This document shows positions 39,532 to 50,875 of a stretch of DNA of 64,000 nt, one piece after another. Source of the DNA: Rhizobium grahamii (lineage in GTDB: Bacteria > Pseudomonadota > Alphaproteobacteria > Rhizobiales > Rhizobiaceae); NCBI RefSeq assembly GCF_009498215.1, contig NZ_CP043498.1, positions 3,267,501-3,331,500 on the forward strand. The letters run 5' to 3'. Both the position numbers and the translations under genes were made by a program. The notes beneath the pieces are model-generated. The model ran no database searches, was not told the DNA's origin, and was given only the letters and a program-made list of their open reading frames with translations. The stretch's first letter is position 1; the number at the start of each line of letters is the position of its first letter.

Positions 39532-40182
39532 ACTTTTCGGATCGCTGGCGGCTGAGAACGGTGCCGTGCCCATTCGCACGAATTTCCGTAGAGCTGAGGC
39601 CAGAGCGCGGACCATGGATGAAGGTCCAGGCCGGTGCCTGCCTCTTCCAGAGTGCGCGTGAATCGTCCTCGTCGATGCGCGCAAAATCAAATGTCCGCGC
39701 CATCTTCGATGACAGGAAGGACAACGTCGACCCTGGGCGGTCGATGACGGCGATCGGGAATGTGTTGACGATATCCTGCCAGCGCTGCCAATGATGAAAG
39801 GTCTTCAGGCTGTCCGCTCCCATGATCCAGATGAAATGGACATGCGGATTGCGCGCCTTGACGCGCGCCAACGTATTTGCCGTGAAGCTTGTCGCAAAAT
39901 CCCGCTCGAACGCGGTAATCTTGATCGAGGGTAGGGGGCAAGACGCTCGCTCAGCGCGATACGCTCGGCGAGCGGCAAGAGGTTTCGTCGATCCTTGAGC
40001 GGGTTGCCCGGCGTAACGATCCACCACAGCTGATCGAGACCGAGCCGCTTGATCGCGATTTCTGCGACCAGCGCATGACCAGCATGCGGCGGATTGAACG
40101 AGCCGCCGAAAAGACCGACGACCATCCCGCGCTCCGTATGCGGCATGCGAAGATAATGTCGGTCGATTTCGTCGTTTGTCAC
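39530..40182 (-). CDS. nadD: Nicotinate-nucleotide adenylyltransferase NadD (frameshift in this sequence)
   Basis: It starts at a GTG (40182), two bases from the proA stop. The first part has the nucleotidyltransferase motif GLFGGSFNPPHAGH and runs to LPLAERIALSERLAPYPR. The rest, from IKITAFERDFATSFTANTLARVKARN and FIWIMGADSL to FIHGPRSGLSSTEIR, is in another frame. One base added at about 39926-39938 (C runs on the minus strand) gives one normal NadD of about 217 residues. NadD makes nicotinate adenine dinucleotide in NAD synthesis and is normally essential, which argues for a sequence error. Confidence 0.9.
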
Positions 40183-40183
40183 G

Positions 40184-41459
40184 TCAGGGCCGGGTCTGTC
40201 CGGTGCCGTGCACCCGATATTTGAAGGACGTCAGCTGCTCGACGCCGACGGGGCCGCGGGCGTGCATCTTGCCGGTCGCGATGCCGATTTCCGCACCCAT
40301 GCCGAACTCGCCGCCGTCAGCAAACTGCGTCGATGCATTGTGCAGCAGGATCGCCGAATCGACTTCTGTGAAGAACCGCTCGACCACACGAGGATCCTCG
40401 GCAATGACAGCTTCTGTGTGATTGGAAGAATAGGTCTGGATATGCTCGATCGCCCCGGAAATGCCGTCGACGACAGCAACCGAAACGATCGCATCCAGAT
40501 ATTCCGTCGACCAATCGTCCTCGGTCGCAGCCTTTACGCCAGGCATTACCTCGACGACAGCAGCCGAGCCGCGAATCTCGCAACCGGCACCCGCCAGCGT
40601 ATCAAGCAACGGGCGAAGATGCGTGCCGGCAACAGCGCGGTCGACGAGAATGGTTTCCACCGCGCCGCAGATACCCGTCCGCCGCATTTTCGCGTTGACG
40701 ACGATCTCCTTGGCCATATCGAGATCGGCTGAAGCGTCCACGTAGATATGGCAAAGCCCTTCGAGGTGCGCGAAGACGGGCACCCTCGCCTCGTTCTGAA
40801 CGCGCGCAACAAGGCTCTTGCCGCCACGCGGTACGATAACGTCGATCGCGCCATTCAGTCCGCGCAGCATTGCGCCGACGGCAGCGCGATCAGTTACCGG
40901 AACAAGCTGGATGGCGTACTCAGGCACCCCGGCAGCCTTAAGCCCCTGCACGAGGCAAGCGTGGATCGCCTGCGACGAACGCCGGGAATCCGAACCGCAG
41001 CGCAAGATGACTGCATTGCCCGCCTTCAGGCAGAGCGCGCCGGCATCCGCTGTCACGTTCGGACGGCTCTCGAAAATCACGCCTATGACGCCGAGCGGCG
41101 TGCGCACACGCTCGATCTTCAGGCCATTCGGCCTGTCCCAGGCGGAAATCACCTCGCCAACCGGATCCTTGAGAGCGGCGATCGCGCGAATGCCTTCGGC
41201 CATCTCGGCAACGCGCTTCTCCGTCAGCGTCAAGCGGTCGACGAAGGACGCCAGCATATCAGTGCCGGCGACATCCTTCAGATCCTTGGCATTCTCGGCG
41301 AGGATATGATCCTTGCTGGCGAGAATCGCATCCGCCATGGCGTTGAGCGCCTTGTTCTTGGCTTCAGTGGACGCAAAGCCCAACGGTCGCGCGGCAGCCT
41401 TGGCTTTGCGGCCGATGTCGTTCATCAGCGCGTCAATGTCAGGGCTCTGCGCAACAGTA

Positions 41460-41467
<8 letters not shown>
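40184..41467 (-). CDS. proA: Gamma-glutamyl phosphate reductase
   Basis: 427 residues. It reduces gamma-glutamyl phosphate to glutamate semialdehyde with NADPH in proline synthesis. Aldehyde-dehydrogenase fold: [31 protein letters not shown] (cofactor site) and the catalytic Cys in [17 protein letters not shown]. Length is typical. It overlaps the end of proB by eight bases and is followed almost directly by nadD, so proB-proA-nadD form one unit. Confidence 0.97.
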
Positions 41468-43758
<2,291 letters not shown>

Positions 43759-43782
43759 TCAATCGGAGGTCAAAGGATTATC

Positions 43783-44644
43783 GTGAAGTTTGCGAGCTAT
43801 AACATACAGTACGGCTTCGGTCTTGATGGCATCTACGATCTCGACCGAATCGCCGCGAGCCTCGAGGGCGCAGACATCATCGCGCTCCAGGAAGTGACCC
43901 GCGGCTTCGTCAGGAACGACTATGCCGACATGGTGGCTAACCTGGCGGCGTTTTTTCCCAGCCATTTCTGGGTCTATGGGCCGGCTTGCGACCTGCATGT
44001 CGAAGTCAGTTCCGACGGCTGGCCGCAACGCGGAACGCGCTTCCAGTTTGGCAACATGGTACTTTCGCGCTGGCCGATCCTGTCGACCCGAACGCTGCTC
44101 TTGCCGCGCAGCCGAACGATCTCCAAGCTCAATCTCCAACGCGGCGCGACGGAAGCCGTCATCGAAACGCCTCATGGTGCGCTGCGCGTCTATTCGGTGC
44201 ATCTCGACCACGTCTCGATCGACGAGCGCAACCGGCAACTCGCTCACCTGAACGAACGCATCAATGCCTTCGTTTCCGAGGGCGGCTCCGTTACCGGCGC
44301 CCCGAATTCGACGTCAATGATCCGCCGGTGCCCGAAGACTACGTCATCCTGGGCGACTTCAACATGACCCCGGAATCGCCCGAATACTGCGTTCTGGCCG
44401 GCGCGAAAGACGGCTACTACGGCCGCGTCCCGCGTATCGGCACGCCTGTCGACGCGCTTGCGGCGTTGGACGCCTACCCGCCGGCAGCTATAGCTGGATG
44501 GACCCCAAGGATCATGGCAAACGCATGCATCTCGATTACATCTTTGTCAGCTGCGGCCTCACCGGCCGGCTGAAATCGGCAACGATCGATACGGACTCGG
44601 TCGGCTCCGACCACTTTCCCATCTGGGTCGAGATCGACAACTAA
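43783..44644 (+). CDS. Endonuclease/exonuclease/phosphatase-family hydrolase (two frameshifts in this sequence)
   Basis: It starts at a GTG with AGGA six bases upstream: (M)KFASYNIQYGFGLDG, then IIALQEV, the first EEP metal-site motifs. Reading shifts at about 44300-44303 (C run) into the frame with EDYVILGDFNMTPESPEY, and again at about 44480-44485 into the frame with HGKRMHLDYIFVSCGL and the last motif VGSDHFPIWVEIDN, ending at 44644. Adding one base at each point gives a whole protein of about 287 residues with all EEP motifs. Members cut DNA, phosphoesters or lipids; no substrate can be assigned. It lies opposite to the flanking operon genes. Confidence 0.8.
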
Positions 44645-44649
44645 GTGTT

Positions 44650-44684
44650 GAGGCGTCCCGACGCATCGGGACGCCTCATTTTTT
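44650..44684. terminator. Terminator between the EEP hydrolase and GNAT genes
   Basis: Twelve-base perfect stem GAGGCGTCCCGA / TCGGGACGCCTC, CGCA loop, then ATTTTTT on the plus side. The convergent GNAT gene ends just beyond it. Confidence 0.92.
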
Positions 44685-44688
44685 AGTT

Positions 44689-45274
44689 TCAGGCGATCTT
44701 GGCCTGCTGCAACGCCCCCGGCATCAGCATCGTCTCGACATGCGTGACCATGGTATTGCGTGCGAAGCTGTAGATCTCGCTGCAACCGGTCATGCGGAAG
44801 CCGAGCTTTTCCTGCAGCTTCAGCGAGGCCGGGTTGTCGGCAAACACGCCGGAATGAACCGCGGTCTCGGGCATACGGCGCGAAAAACGCTCCAATACAG
44901 CCGATACCGCCTCGCTCATGTATCCGCGCCGCCAGTAGAAGCGGTTGAGCCAGTAGCCGAGGTGCCAGAGACCATGGCGCAACTCGATAGCGACGACACC
45001 GATATGCGCGTCGTCGCCGGTCGTGATCGCAAACTGCCAGTCGGGCATGCCGCCAGCCGTCACCGGTACCAGCCAGTCGAGCGCATCCTGCCTGTCGTAG
45101 GGGCAGGAACACGTGCGAGCATACGGGTCACGGCGAAGTCGGACAACGTGTCCGCGATCGCATCGGCATCGCTCAGCCGGTGCGGCCGGAGAACCAACCG
45201 GTCGGTGGCGATGACGGGCAGGGGCCGGGCGTCATCAGTTGGCTCCTGGGTCTTTGAAGACTGATCGCGTTCAT
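44689..45274 (-). CDS. GNAT acetyltransferase, second of a pair (two frameshifts in this sequence)
   Basis: The C-terminal two thirds (TAGGMPDWQFAITTGDDAHIGVVAIELRHGLWHLGYWLNRFYWRRGYMSEAVSAV ... NPASLKLQEKLGFR) is a clear RimJ/RimL-type GNAT domain. Upstream sequence ATDRLVLRPHRLSDADAIADTL is in another frame, and a likely start MNAISLQRPRSQLM (ATG 45274, overlapping the previous gene's stop as ATGA) in a third. One added base in the G runs at 45100-45103 and 45221-45224 (plus-strand numbering) joins all parts into about 196 residues. Substrate unknown; such enzymes modify ribosomal or other proteins. Confidence 0.75.
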
Positions 45275-45927
45275 AGGACGCTCCCCCAGCTTCTCAGTGA
45301 CATCCAGGTCTTCCGATCAAGCCTGTACCACTCGACCGGCACGTTGCTGCCGAGCGCCAGCGACGCCGCAAGGCCCGATCCCTGGAACTGAAAACCGCAC
45401 TTCTGGATGACCCGCCGCGACGCGACGTTCATCACCCGGCAACGGGCATCGATCTGATCGACATCTTCACGCGTGCGAAAGACCATATCGACCAGGGCGT
45501 GACACGCCTCGGTCATAAAGCCTTGATTCCAGAAAGGTTCTCCCAGCCAGTAACCGATCTCAACGGTCCGTCCGTCGAGATGTGGCTCCACTCCGCAGCA
45601 ACCGATAAAGGCGCCGTTCTCGGCTTTGGTGATCGCATAGACGCACTTGCCAATCTCGCCGTTTTTCGTGCGTCGCACGAAGTCGGCGGCATCATTGGCC
45701 GTATACGGGTGCGGCATACGCGACACCATTGTGGCGACTTTGGCGTTGTTGGCAAGATGGGCAAGGGCGTCGATGTCTTCTTCGTGGGGCGCGCGCATGA
45801 CGAGCCTTTCCGACAGCAAGACAGGGCAATCGGTCCTTAACCGCTCAGGCCGCAGCCGTTCCTTGGGAGACCGCTGGTCTTCCCGGAGAGACCGTGATTG
45901 GTCCTCCCTCAACAATTCGCCTTGCAT
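45271..45927 (-). CDS. GNAT acetyltransferase, first of a pair
   Basis: 218 residues from the ATG at 45927, chosen for the GGAGG seven bases upstream (an in-frame TTG at 45951 runs through that site). RimJ/RimL-like: SERLVMRAPHEEDIDALAHLAN, acetyl-CoA region EIGYWLGEPFWNQGFMTEACHALVDM, then ARCRVMNVASRRVIQKCGFQ. The 40-residue N-terminus is charged (LREDQRSPKERLRPERLR). Two GNAT genes between rpmA and obgE are usual in rhizobia and may act on ribosomal proteins, but this is inference. It is separated from rpmA by a strong terminator. Confidence 0.85.
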   Translation of the reverse strand: MQGELLREDQSRSLREDQRSPKERLRPERLRTDCPVLLSERLVMRAPHEEDIDALAHLANNAKVATMVSRMPHPYTANDAADFVRRTKNGEIGKCVYAITKAENGAFIGCCGVEPHLDGRTVEIGYWLGEPFWNQGFMTEACHALVDMVFRTREDVDQIDARCRVMNVASRRVIQKCGFQFQGSGLAASLALGSNVPVEWYRLDRKTWMSLRSWGSVL

Positions 45928-45952
45928 GTTCAGTCCTCCTTCGTTGGACAAG

Positions 45953-45983
45953 AAAAAAGGGGAGATGGCGCCCCATCTCCCCT
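45953..45983 (-). terminator. Terminator of rplU-rpmA
   Basis: Perfect ten-base stem GGGGAGATGG / CCATCTCCCC with four-base loop; six T follow on the minus strand. Confidence 0.92.
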
Positions 45984-46053
45984 GTTTTCTAGACTGAACC
46001 TGATACGCTCAGCCGGGTCGATGAGACGCCGGCTGTTTTAGAGCGCTACCGGC

Positions 46054-46323
46054 TTATTCCGCTGCTTCCGCTTTCGGCATTACAGACACGTACACGCGGC
46101 CATTGGCCTTCGTACGGTAGTTCACATTGCCGGCCGTAAGCGCAAAAATGGTGTGGTCCTTACCGAGGCCGACGTTGGCGCCCGGATGCCACTGCGTACC
46201 GCGCTGACGCAGGATGATGTTGCCTGCGATGACGGTTTCGCCGCCGAACTTCTTCACGCCAAGGCGCTTGGATTCGGAATCACGACCGTTGCGCGATGAA
46301 CCGCCAGCTTTTTTGTGTGCCAT
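46054..46323 (-). CDS. rpmA: 50S ribosomal protein L27
   Basis: 89 residues, [29 protein letters not shown], the invariant L27 start whose tail reaches the peptidyl-transferase centre. Length is typical. The start has no N-terminal extension needing cleavage. It lies 35 bases downstream of rplU in the universal rplU-rpmA pair. Confidence 0.98.
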   Translation of the reverse strand: MAHKKAGGSSRNGRDSESKRLGVKKFGGETVIAGNIILRQRGTQWHPGANVGLGKDHTIFALTAGNVNYRTKANGRVYVSVMPKAEAAE

Positions 46324-46358
46324 TGGAGTTCTCCTTTAAACCTTAAAGTCCCGTGATC

Positions 46359-46676
46359 TTACTTGGCAGCCACGATGTCCGTGATACGGACAACAGTGTG
46401 GTGCTGGCGATGGCCGCGCGAACGCTTCGAGTTCTGACGACGGCGCTTCTTGAAGGCGATGACCTTCTTGCCGCGGTTGTGCTCGACCACTTCGGCCTTG
46501 ACGGAAGCGCCCTTGACGAAGGGAGCACCAATCGCAGCGTCGGCGCCTTCGCCGATTACGAGGACTTCGGTGAATTCAATTGCTTCGCCAGCGGTTGCTT
46601 CAAGCTTCTCGATGGTCAGCACGTCGTTTGCCGCCACACGGTACTGCTTACCGCCGGTCTTGATGACTGCGAACAT
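46359..46676 (-). CDS. rplU: 50S ribosomal protein L21
   Basis: 105 residues, [27 protein letters not shown], with the C-terminal signature [26 protein letters not shown]21 is a 23S rRNA-binding protein of the large subunit. An AAAGGAT ribosome site precedes the ATG. It heads the rplU-rpmA transcript. Confidence 0.98.
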   Translation of the reverse strand: MFAVIKTGGKQYRVAANDVLTIEKLEATAGEAIEFTEVLVIGEGADAAIGAPFVKGASVKAEVVEHNRGKKVIAFKKRRRQNSKRSRGHRQHHTVVRITDIVAAK

Positions 46677-46978
46677 TTTTTATCCTTTCATGTTCGTTCC
46701 GGCTCAGCCCGCGTCAAAACGGGAGGCCGTCTTTTTATCAGTCGATGTTGAGCAGGGATTTCAGAGGATTTCGCCTTGAATTCTGACTGCCGGTGAAATC
46801 TCCGCGCGAGCGCGAGGATAGCAAGGCGCGGACTTTTCCACACCTATTGCGCAGCGCAGATACGCGAGGCCCTGGGGACTGTCAAGGCAAAAGGATGAAA
46901 AGCTTGAGATTTCATCTTGCCAGCCCGCAAAACTCTCGCTATGAGACAGCCCGCGCCTAACGGCGTCAACCAGACCGC
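46677..46978. other. Intergenic region rplU - tRNA-Ser
   Basis: 302 bases with no protein gene. It must hold the rplU promoter (minus) and the tRNA promoter (plus). The last 80 bases before the tRNA are GC-poor around TTGAGATTTCATC (46912), but no certain promoter hexamers are assigned. Confidence 0.45.
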
Positions 46979-47068
46979 GGAGAGGTGGCAGAGTGGTTGA
47001 ATGTACCGCACTCGAAATGCGGCGTGCCTGCAAGGGTACCGTGGGTTCAAATCCCACCCTCTCCGCCA
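46979..47068 (+). tRNA. tRNA-Ser (anticodon CGA)
   Basis: Acceptor stem GGAGAGG (46979-46985) pairs with CCTCTCC (47058-47064), followed by G and an encoded CCA. The anticodon arm CCGCA-CTCGAAA-TGCGG gives anticodon CGA, reading UCG. A long variable arm (GTGCCTGCAAGGGTACC region) confirms a class II serine tRNA. The T arm is GTGGGTTCAAATCCCAC. Confidence 0.97.
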
Positions 47069-47195
47069 TTCAACACACCTGCGATTGATAGTCCCTCACT
47101 TTTAGCCAACGTCCGCTTGGCAGCCGATGTGTAATTGTGTGCTGATCGTAGGTCGGGCGAGACAGGGCTCGCCCAGGCAACCGAGCTATATCCCC

Positions 47196-47561
47196 CTAAG
47201 GCGTCACCGTGAAGGTGTATGTTCCGTTGGTCTTGTGGCCGTCCGTTGACAGCACATGCCAATCGACCTCGTAGACGCCTGGCGCGAGCGTGCCGGCGAA
47301 CGGAACCATCAGTATTTTGCGACCATCCATCAACATGATATCGCCAAGTTTCACCTCCTTGCCGTCGAGCGCGGTAACTTTGGCGCCGCTGAATTTAATG
47401 TTGAGCTCTTCGCTGAACGTCAGGTCCAGTTCGCTGGGTGCGGCAACCGAACTATTGTCGGCCGGGACCGACGATTTCAGGTGCGCATGAGCGAACGCTT
47501 GCCCGGAAAAGCCGAGGACCACCGTAGCGGCGCAGAGAAAACGGAGCGTGAAACTAGGCAT
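47196..47561 (-). CDS. copC: Copper resistance protein CopC
   Basis: 121 residues. A signal peptide is cut at SGQAFA-HAHLKSS, leaving the N-terminal His that binds Cu(II). The Ig-like domain continues through LDLTFSEELNIKFSGAKVTALDGKEV to the C-terminal WHVLSTDGHKTNGTYTFTV, whose His and Asp complete the site. It is a periplasmic copper carrier. No CopD follows in this window. It is the last gene of the leftward copper cluster, 63 bases after the PCu(A)C gene. Confidence 0.92.
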   Translation of the reverse strand: MPSFTLRFLCAATVVLGFSGQAFAHAHLKSSVPADNSSVAAPSELDLTFSEELNIKFSGAKVTALDGKEVKLGDIMLMDGRKILMVPFAGTLAPGVYEVDWHVLSTDGHKTNGTYTFTVTP

Positions 47562-47624
47562 GCGATGCCTCCCTGATTGCTTGATAGATGAATGGACGTA
47601 GGACGAACCTGTAAGGCGCCCGTC

Positions 47625-48527
47625 TCATTGAGCATGGCCTTCATGGCCGCCGTGGTCGGCGTTGCCGCTGGACTGCTCCATCAAAACCGTCCCCTCAAAA
47701 CTTGAGAAAAGCTGTAGCGTCTTTGCGTCGAGCTTTGCTTCCGCAGCCTTCAGCGCGGAGGAAAGAGCGGATGCATCGGCAGCAGAGATACCGACTTTCT
47801 CAAGTGCGTTCGCCTCGGTGATACCGTCACCGCTGCAAAGATAGACGCTCCATCCATGCGGACTGCTCTTCAGGAGCGCCCGGCCACCGCGGCCATCCTG
47901 CAGCCATCCAGCGATTGCCCAATCTCCCTGAACAACGACAGGGTTGACCGTCAACGGCTTCTCCGGCGTTTCGAACATTGCCTTCAGTCTGGCGGGAATC
48001 GTTTGCTGGGCGTCGCCCCCCATGACCATCTGGCTCATATCCATTCCCGTCATATCGCCCTGCTCGGCCTTGGCAGCGCCGATCGGGCCGAAGGCACTCC
48101 CGACAGCGAATTCCACGTCGACACGACCGGCCTTCTGGAAGGTCAGGGTCGCCCGGATCTGCTCACCTTCCTTGAACGGCTTGTCGACGTCCATGAACAT
48201 CAGGTGATAGCCGCCAGGCTTCAGCTCGACCGTTTCACCCGGCGGCAGTTCCAGGCCTTGCCTGGCCTCGCGCATGACCATGATGCCGCCGTTGACGCTC
48301 ATCTCATGCAGCTGAACGGACTTTGCCCTGTCCGACGAGATCGACACCAAAACATCCGCTTCCCCACCGGAATTCTTGATCGTCAGATAGCCCCCGCCCA
48401 CCTTGGCGCCGGGCAGCATTGCCCGGGCGGCCGGTGCGAGAACGGCAATCTCGCCGGCCGTGTAGTCCCGTGCTTCGGCGCCTTGTGCAGCCAGCACGAT
48501 CAGAACTGCGAGAAACAGCTTTTTCAT
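47625..48527 (-). CDS. Periplasmic copper chaperone: PCu(A)C domain fused to a copper-uptake-associated domain
   Basis: 300 residues from the ATG at 48527. A signal peptide (KKLFLAVLIVLAAQGAEA) leads into a PCu(A)C domain (about 20-155) with Cu(I) ligands in VQLHEMSVNGGIMVMR and GGYHLMFMD. A Met-rich linker (DMTGMDMSQMVMGGD) leads to a second domain (about 185-300: PLTVNPVVVQGDWAIAGWLQDGRGGRALLK ... EKVGISAADASALSSALKAAEAKL) like the separate copper uptake system-associated proteins. It ends in a His-rich tail (NADHGGHEGHAQ). It probably receives copper and hands it on, for example to cytochrome oxidase assembly. The fusion is the unusual part. Confidence 0.85.
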   Translation of the reverse strand: MKKLFLAVLIVLAAQGAEARDYTAGEIAVLAPAARAMLPGAKVGGGYLTIKNSGGEADVLVSISSDRAKSVQLHEMSVNGGIMVMREARQGLELPPGETVELKPGGYHLMFMDVDKPFKEGEQIRATLTFQKAGRVDVEFAVGSAFGPIGAAKAEQGDMTGMDMSQMVMGGDAQQTIPARLKAMFETPEKPLTVNPVVVQGDWAIAGWLQDGRGGRALLKSSPHGWSVYLCSGDGITEANALEKVGISAADASALSSALKAAEAKLDAKTLQLFSSFEGTVLMEQSSGNADHGGHEGHAQ

Positions 48528-48538
48528 CGAAACGCCTC

Positions 48539-49909
48539 CTAGGCAAAAACACGCCGCAGCGGCGGCACAAAGCGAACTAAAACCTGATCGAAAGCGACCA
48601 TCACCAGCACGGCGAGGCCACTTAACGGAAACAGCACGGCAAACACGGCCACGATTACCCAAAGACCGAAATAGACCGACCGCTGCGGCGGCATCGGCGG
48701 TACGCCTAATCGGCCGGATGGCCGCCGCTTCCACCACATGATCACCGCCGACACGCAACTGACAATGATCGCCAGGCACGTGGCCAGCATCAGCAGCTGA
48801 TTGAACCGTCCCCACTCCTGCCCCTGATGGACGTTGATCCCCCATTCGATGGCCTTGCCGAGGAAAGGGTACTGGCTGAAAGCGAGATCGACCAGCGGCT
48901 TGCCGGAATACTGATCGATATGGATCGTTCGTTCACCGCTGACATCCTCTGGATAGACGGCCGCAGTGTAAACGCCCGCCCCGCCCGCCGGCATGGCGAG
49001 ATCGAAGCCGGGCCGGATGCCGAGCCCTCTGGCAATCTCCACCGCAGCGTTGATACCGATAGGCTTGGCCGACTGCGCGGCGGCGATGTCCGACAGCGGA
49101 ACCGGCGCCCTCTCGACGACCCAGCCCGGCTTCGGCAGGATATCTTCAGTTACCTTGCGCGACTGCGGGACATTGTCCCAGAGCTCGACGGGATAGCCGA
49201 GACCGCGGCTGGTCAGCCATTCATTGACGTTGCCTCCCCAATAACCGGACCAAGGCATGCCGGTGATGGCAAGAAAGAAGATCAGCACACCGGCGAACGC
49301 TCCCGTTACGGCATGCAGGTCACGCCAGAAGACGCGCCGCCTCGGTGTGCCACGCAGGCTGACGACGCCTCCGCTCTGTTGTCGGGGCCACCAGAGATAG
49401 ATTCCGCTCACGACGAGCATCATGGCGAAACCGCCTGTGATCTCTACCAGCCTGTTGGCGGCGGGGCCGAAGAAGGCAAGGCTATGGATGCGCTTGACGA
49501 CATAGTTGAATTCGTCGGTCGCCCCTACTGTATCGAGAACCGCCCCGTTGTACGGATTGACGAAAACCAGGGTCTCCGCATCGCCGGTCGCGACGGTTAC
49601 GATCGCGGAGCGCTCTGCCGACGCCGGATCCCTGTAGGAAACGATGGAACCATTCGGCAAGGCATGCCTTGCGATTTCGGTGATGTCAGCGGGAGAAAGA
49701 CGCGCTCCTTCTGGAACAACGTTGTAGCGGTAACCAAAGAAGGTGTCGTTGATCTCATCCTTGAAGAGATACAGCGACCCTGTCACCGCCAGGTTCAGCA
49801 TGAAGGGAATGACAAGCAATCCCGCGAAAAAGTGCCAGCGCCACAGGGCACGATAGAGCGAAACGCCGCTCTGATGTTCCGCCTGTCCGGCGGCCGCAGT
49901 CATAGACAT
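48539..49909 (-). CDS. PepSY-associated membrane protein
   Basis: 456 residues from the ATG at 49909; a TTG six codons earlier is also in frame. Four or five membrane helices surround periplasmic PepSY segments: LYRALWRWHFFAGLLVIPFMLNLAVTGSLYLF at the start, INVHQGQEWGRFNQLLMLATCLAIIVSCVSAVIMWWKRRP near the end. This is the PepSY-TM family, linked to siderophore reduction or metal handling. The conserved His residues (WHFFAG, IHSLAF, DLHAVTG, NVHQG) could bind haem. Its end is 11 bases from the copper chaperone, so the two are co-transcribed and a copper role is likely. Confidence 0.87.
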   Translation of the reverse strand: MSMTAAAGQAEHQSGVSLYRALWRWHFFAGLLVIPFMLNLAVTGSLYLFKDEINDTFFGYRYNVVPEGARLSPADITEIARHALPNGSIVSYRDPASAERSAIVTVATGDAETLVFVNPYNGAVLDTVGATDEFNYVVKRIHSLAFFGPAANRLVEITGGFAMMLVVSGIYLWWPRQQSGGVVSLRGTPRRRVFWRDLHAVTGAFAGVLIFFLAITGMPWSGYWGGNVNEWLTSRGLGYPVELWDNVPQSRKVTEDILPKPGWVVERAPVPLSDIAAAQSAKPIGINAAVEIARGLGIRPGFDLAMPAGGAGVYTAAVYPEDVSGERTIHIDQYSGKPLVDLAFSQYPFLGKAIEWGINVHQGQEWGRFNQLLMLATCLAIIVSCVSAVIMWWKRRPSGRLGVPPMPPQRSVYFGLWVIVAVFAVLFPLSGLAVLVMVAFDQVLVRFVPPLRRVFA

Positions 49910-49995
49910 GAAATGGTCCGTATCCAAGCTGATCGCGCAACGAGCGCATCAGGCATATGCAAGGCGCGACTGCGGCTGCCGGCCGCAACGCGGGT

Positions 49996-50400
49996 TCAAG
50001 CGTGGATCAGACTTGCAGGGGGCGCTCGCGGACCGGTATTGGGCGCCAAAAGCTTGCGCGCGATCACGGCAGCCCGCAAGGGCAGTTCAGCCTTCACAAG
50101 GATGTCGGAGCGAATCCCCCCGAGTTCACTCGGCACCGGGAGGATCACGGCCGCACTGATACGGCAGGCCTCGCATCCGCTCACATGCGCCTTGTCGGGA
50201 TGAGCTTTCCCGGTCTCGCTGCTGACAGTAACGCAGAGTGTCGGCAGTGTCCCATCGGGAAGTACGAATGCCGAAAAATCACCTGACGTTGGGCTCGCCG
50301 CAAGGGCGGGGAGTTGATGGGAAAAACCAACGAAGACGAGCGCGAGCGCGCAAAGAATGCGCACGCTCCACTGCTTTGTCTTCGTAAACAAACGCCTCAT
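49996..50400 (-). CDS. DUF2946-like periplasmic protein
   Basis: 134 residues from the ATG at 50400. It has a signal or anchor helix (SVRILCALALVFVGFSHQLPALA) and then a small domain with a CEAC motif preceded by His (KAHPDKAHVSGCEACRISAAVIL), the mark of DUF2946, a family often found in copper gene clusters. The Cys and His may bind copper. A longer frame from 50487 is rejected, as the signal peptide then lies internally. It is 86 bases before the PepSY gene. Confidence 0.75.
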   Translation of the reverse strand: MRRLFTKTKQWSVRILCALALVFVGFSHQLPALAASPTSGDFSAFVLPDGTLPTLCVTVSSETGKAHPDKAHVSGCEACRISAAVILPVPSELGGIRSDILVKAELPLRAAVIARKLLAPNTGPRAPPASLIHA

Positions 50401-50595
50401 AGTTCCCCTGCCGCAGGCACGGACACGTTGATAGCCACATTCCGTGGAAACCTCAATGCGGCAAAGAGGCTTTTGGGCCAAGGCCAAAACTGCGGGGAAC
50501 TGGTTTGACCAAGCGCTTCGTCACGAAGGCGAGGTTACGATTGGAGTCCTGCCACCATCCGGTTAAACAGCAAGTCTGGATGCCGGCCGACAAAG

Positions 50596-50757
50596 TCAGC
50601 CGATGAGACCGAAAACCAATGAGGTAACGAAAACAAACGCAGCCGCGATCAATCCCGCATGCAGGATGAACTGCAATTTGCCGTGGTTTGCCCGCTTCCG
50701 ATTGCGTACGGGCCCGTGATGGTTTGCATGAGTATGCGCGATACCCAAATCTGCCAT
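50596..50757 (-). CDS. Small His-rich single-span membrane protein
   Basis: 53 residues: a His-rich start (MADLGIAHTHANHHGPVRN), a basic stretch (RKRANHGK), and one hydrophobic helix (FILHAGLIAAAFVFVTSLVFGLIG). The ATG is preceded by a GGAGGCGGCAC leader. Five His near the N-terminus and its place just upstream of the copper genes suggest metal binding, but I do not recognise a family. A palindrome lies a few bases upstream of the gene. Confidence 0.6.
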   Translation of the reverse strand: MADLGIAHTHANHHGPVRNRKRANHGKLQFILHAGLIAAAFVFVTSLVFGLIG

Positions 50758-50775
50758 GTGCCGCCTCCGCTCGTT

Positions 50776-50828
50776 GCAAGTTTTAACTTGCCGTGATTTT
50801 CTTATATTCTCTATCTACTTGGTAGAGA
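50776..50828. promoter_or_regulatory. Two inverted repeats upstream of the copper cluster
   Basis: GCAAGTT-TT-AACTTGC (50776-50791) is a perfect 16-base palindrome, and TCTCTA (50808-50813) / TAGAGA (50823-50828) a second repeat, both in the short region before the His-rich gene on the minus strand. They could be an operator for a metal regulator; no known consensus was matched. Confidence 0.4.
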
Positions 50829-50875
50829 TAATTTTGCTTCGAACCCGCTTGGACGGAAAATTCTGTTTTCCGATT

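Noticed and set aside
39297..39794. Plus-strand open frame across the small RNA and nadD end
   Set aside because: It runs through three RNA hairpins and the terminator, and through nadD antisense; no protein features.
45271..45951. TTG start at 45951 for the first GNAT
   Set aside because: The GGAGG ribosome site lies inside this extension and points to the ATG at 45927.
47154..47175. Terminator after copC (GGGCGAG / CTCGCCC hairpin)
   Set aside because: Stem present but no T-run; could as well be chance in GC-rich DNA.
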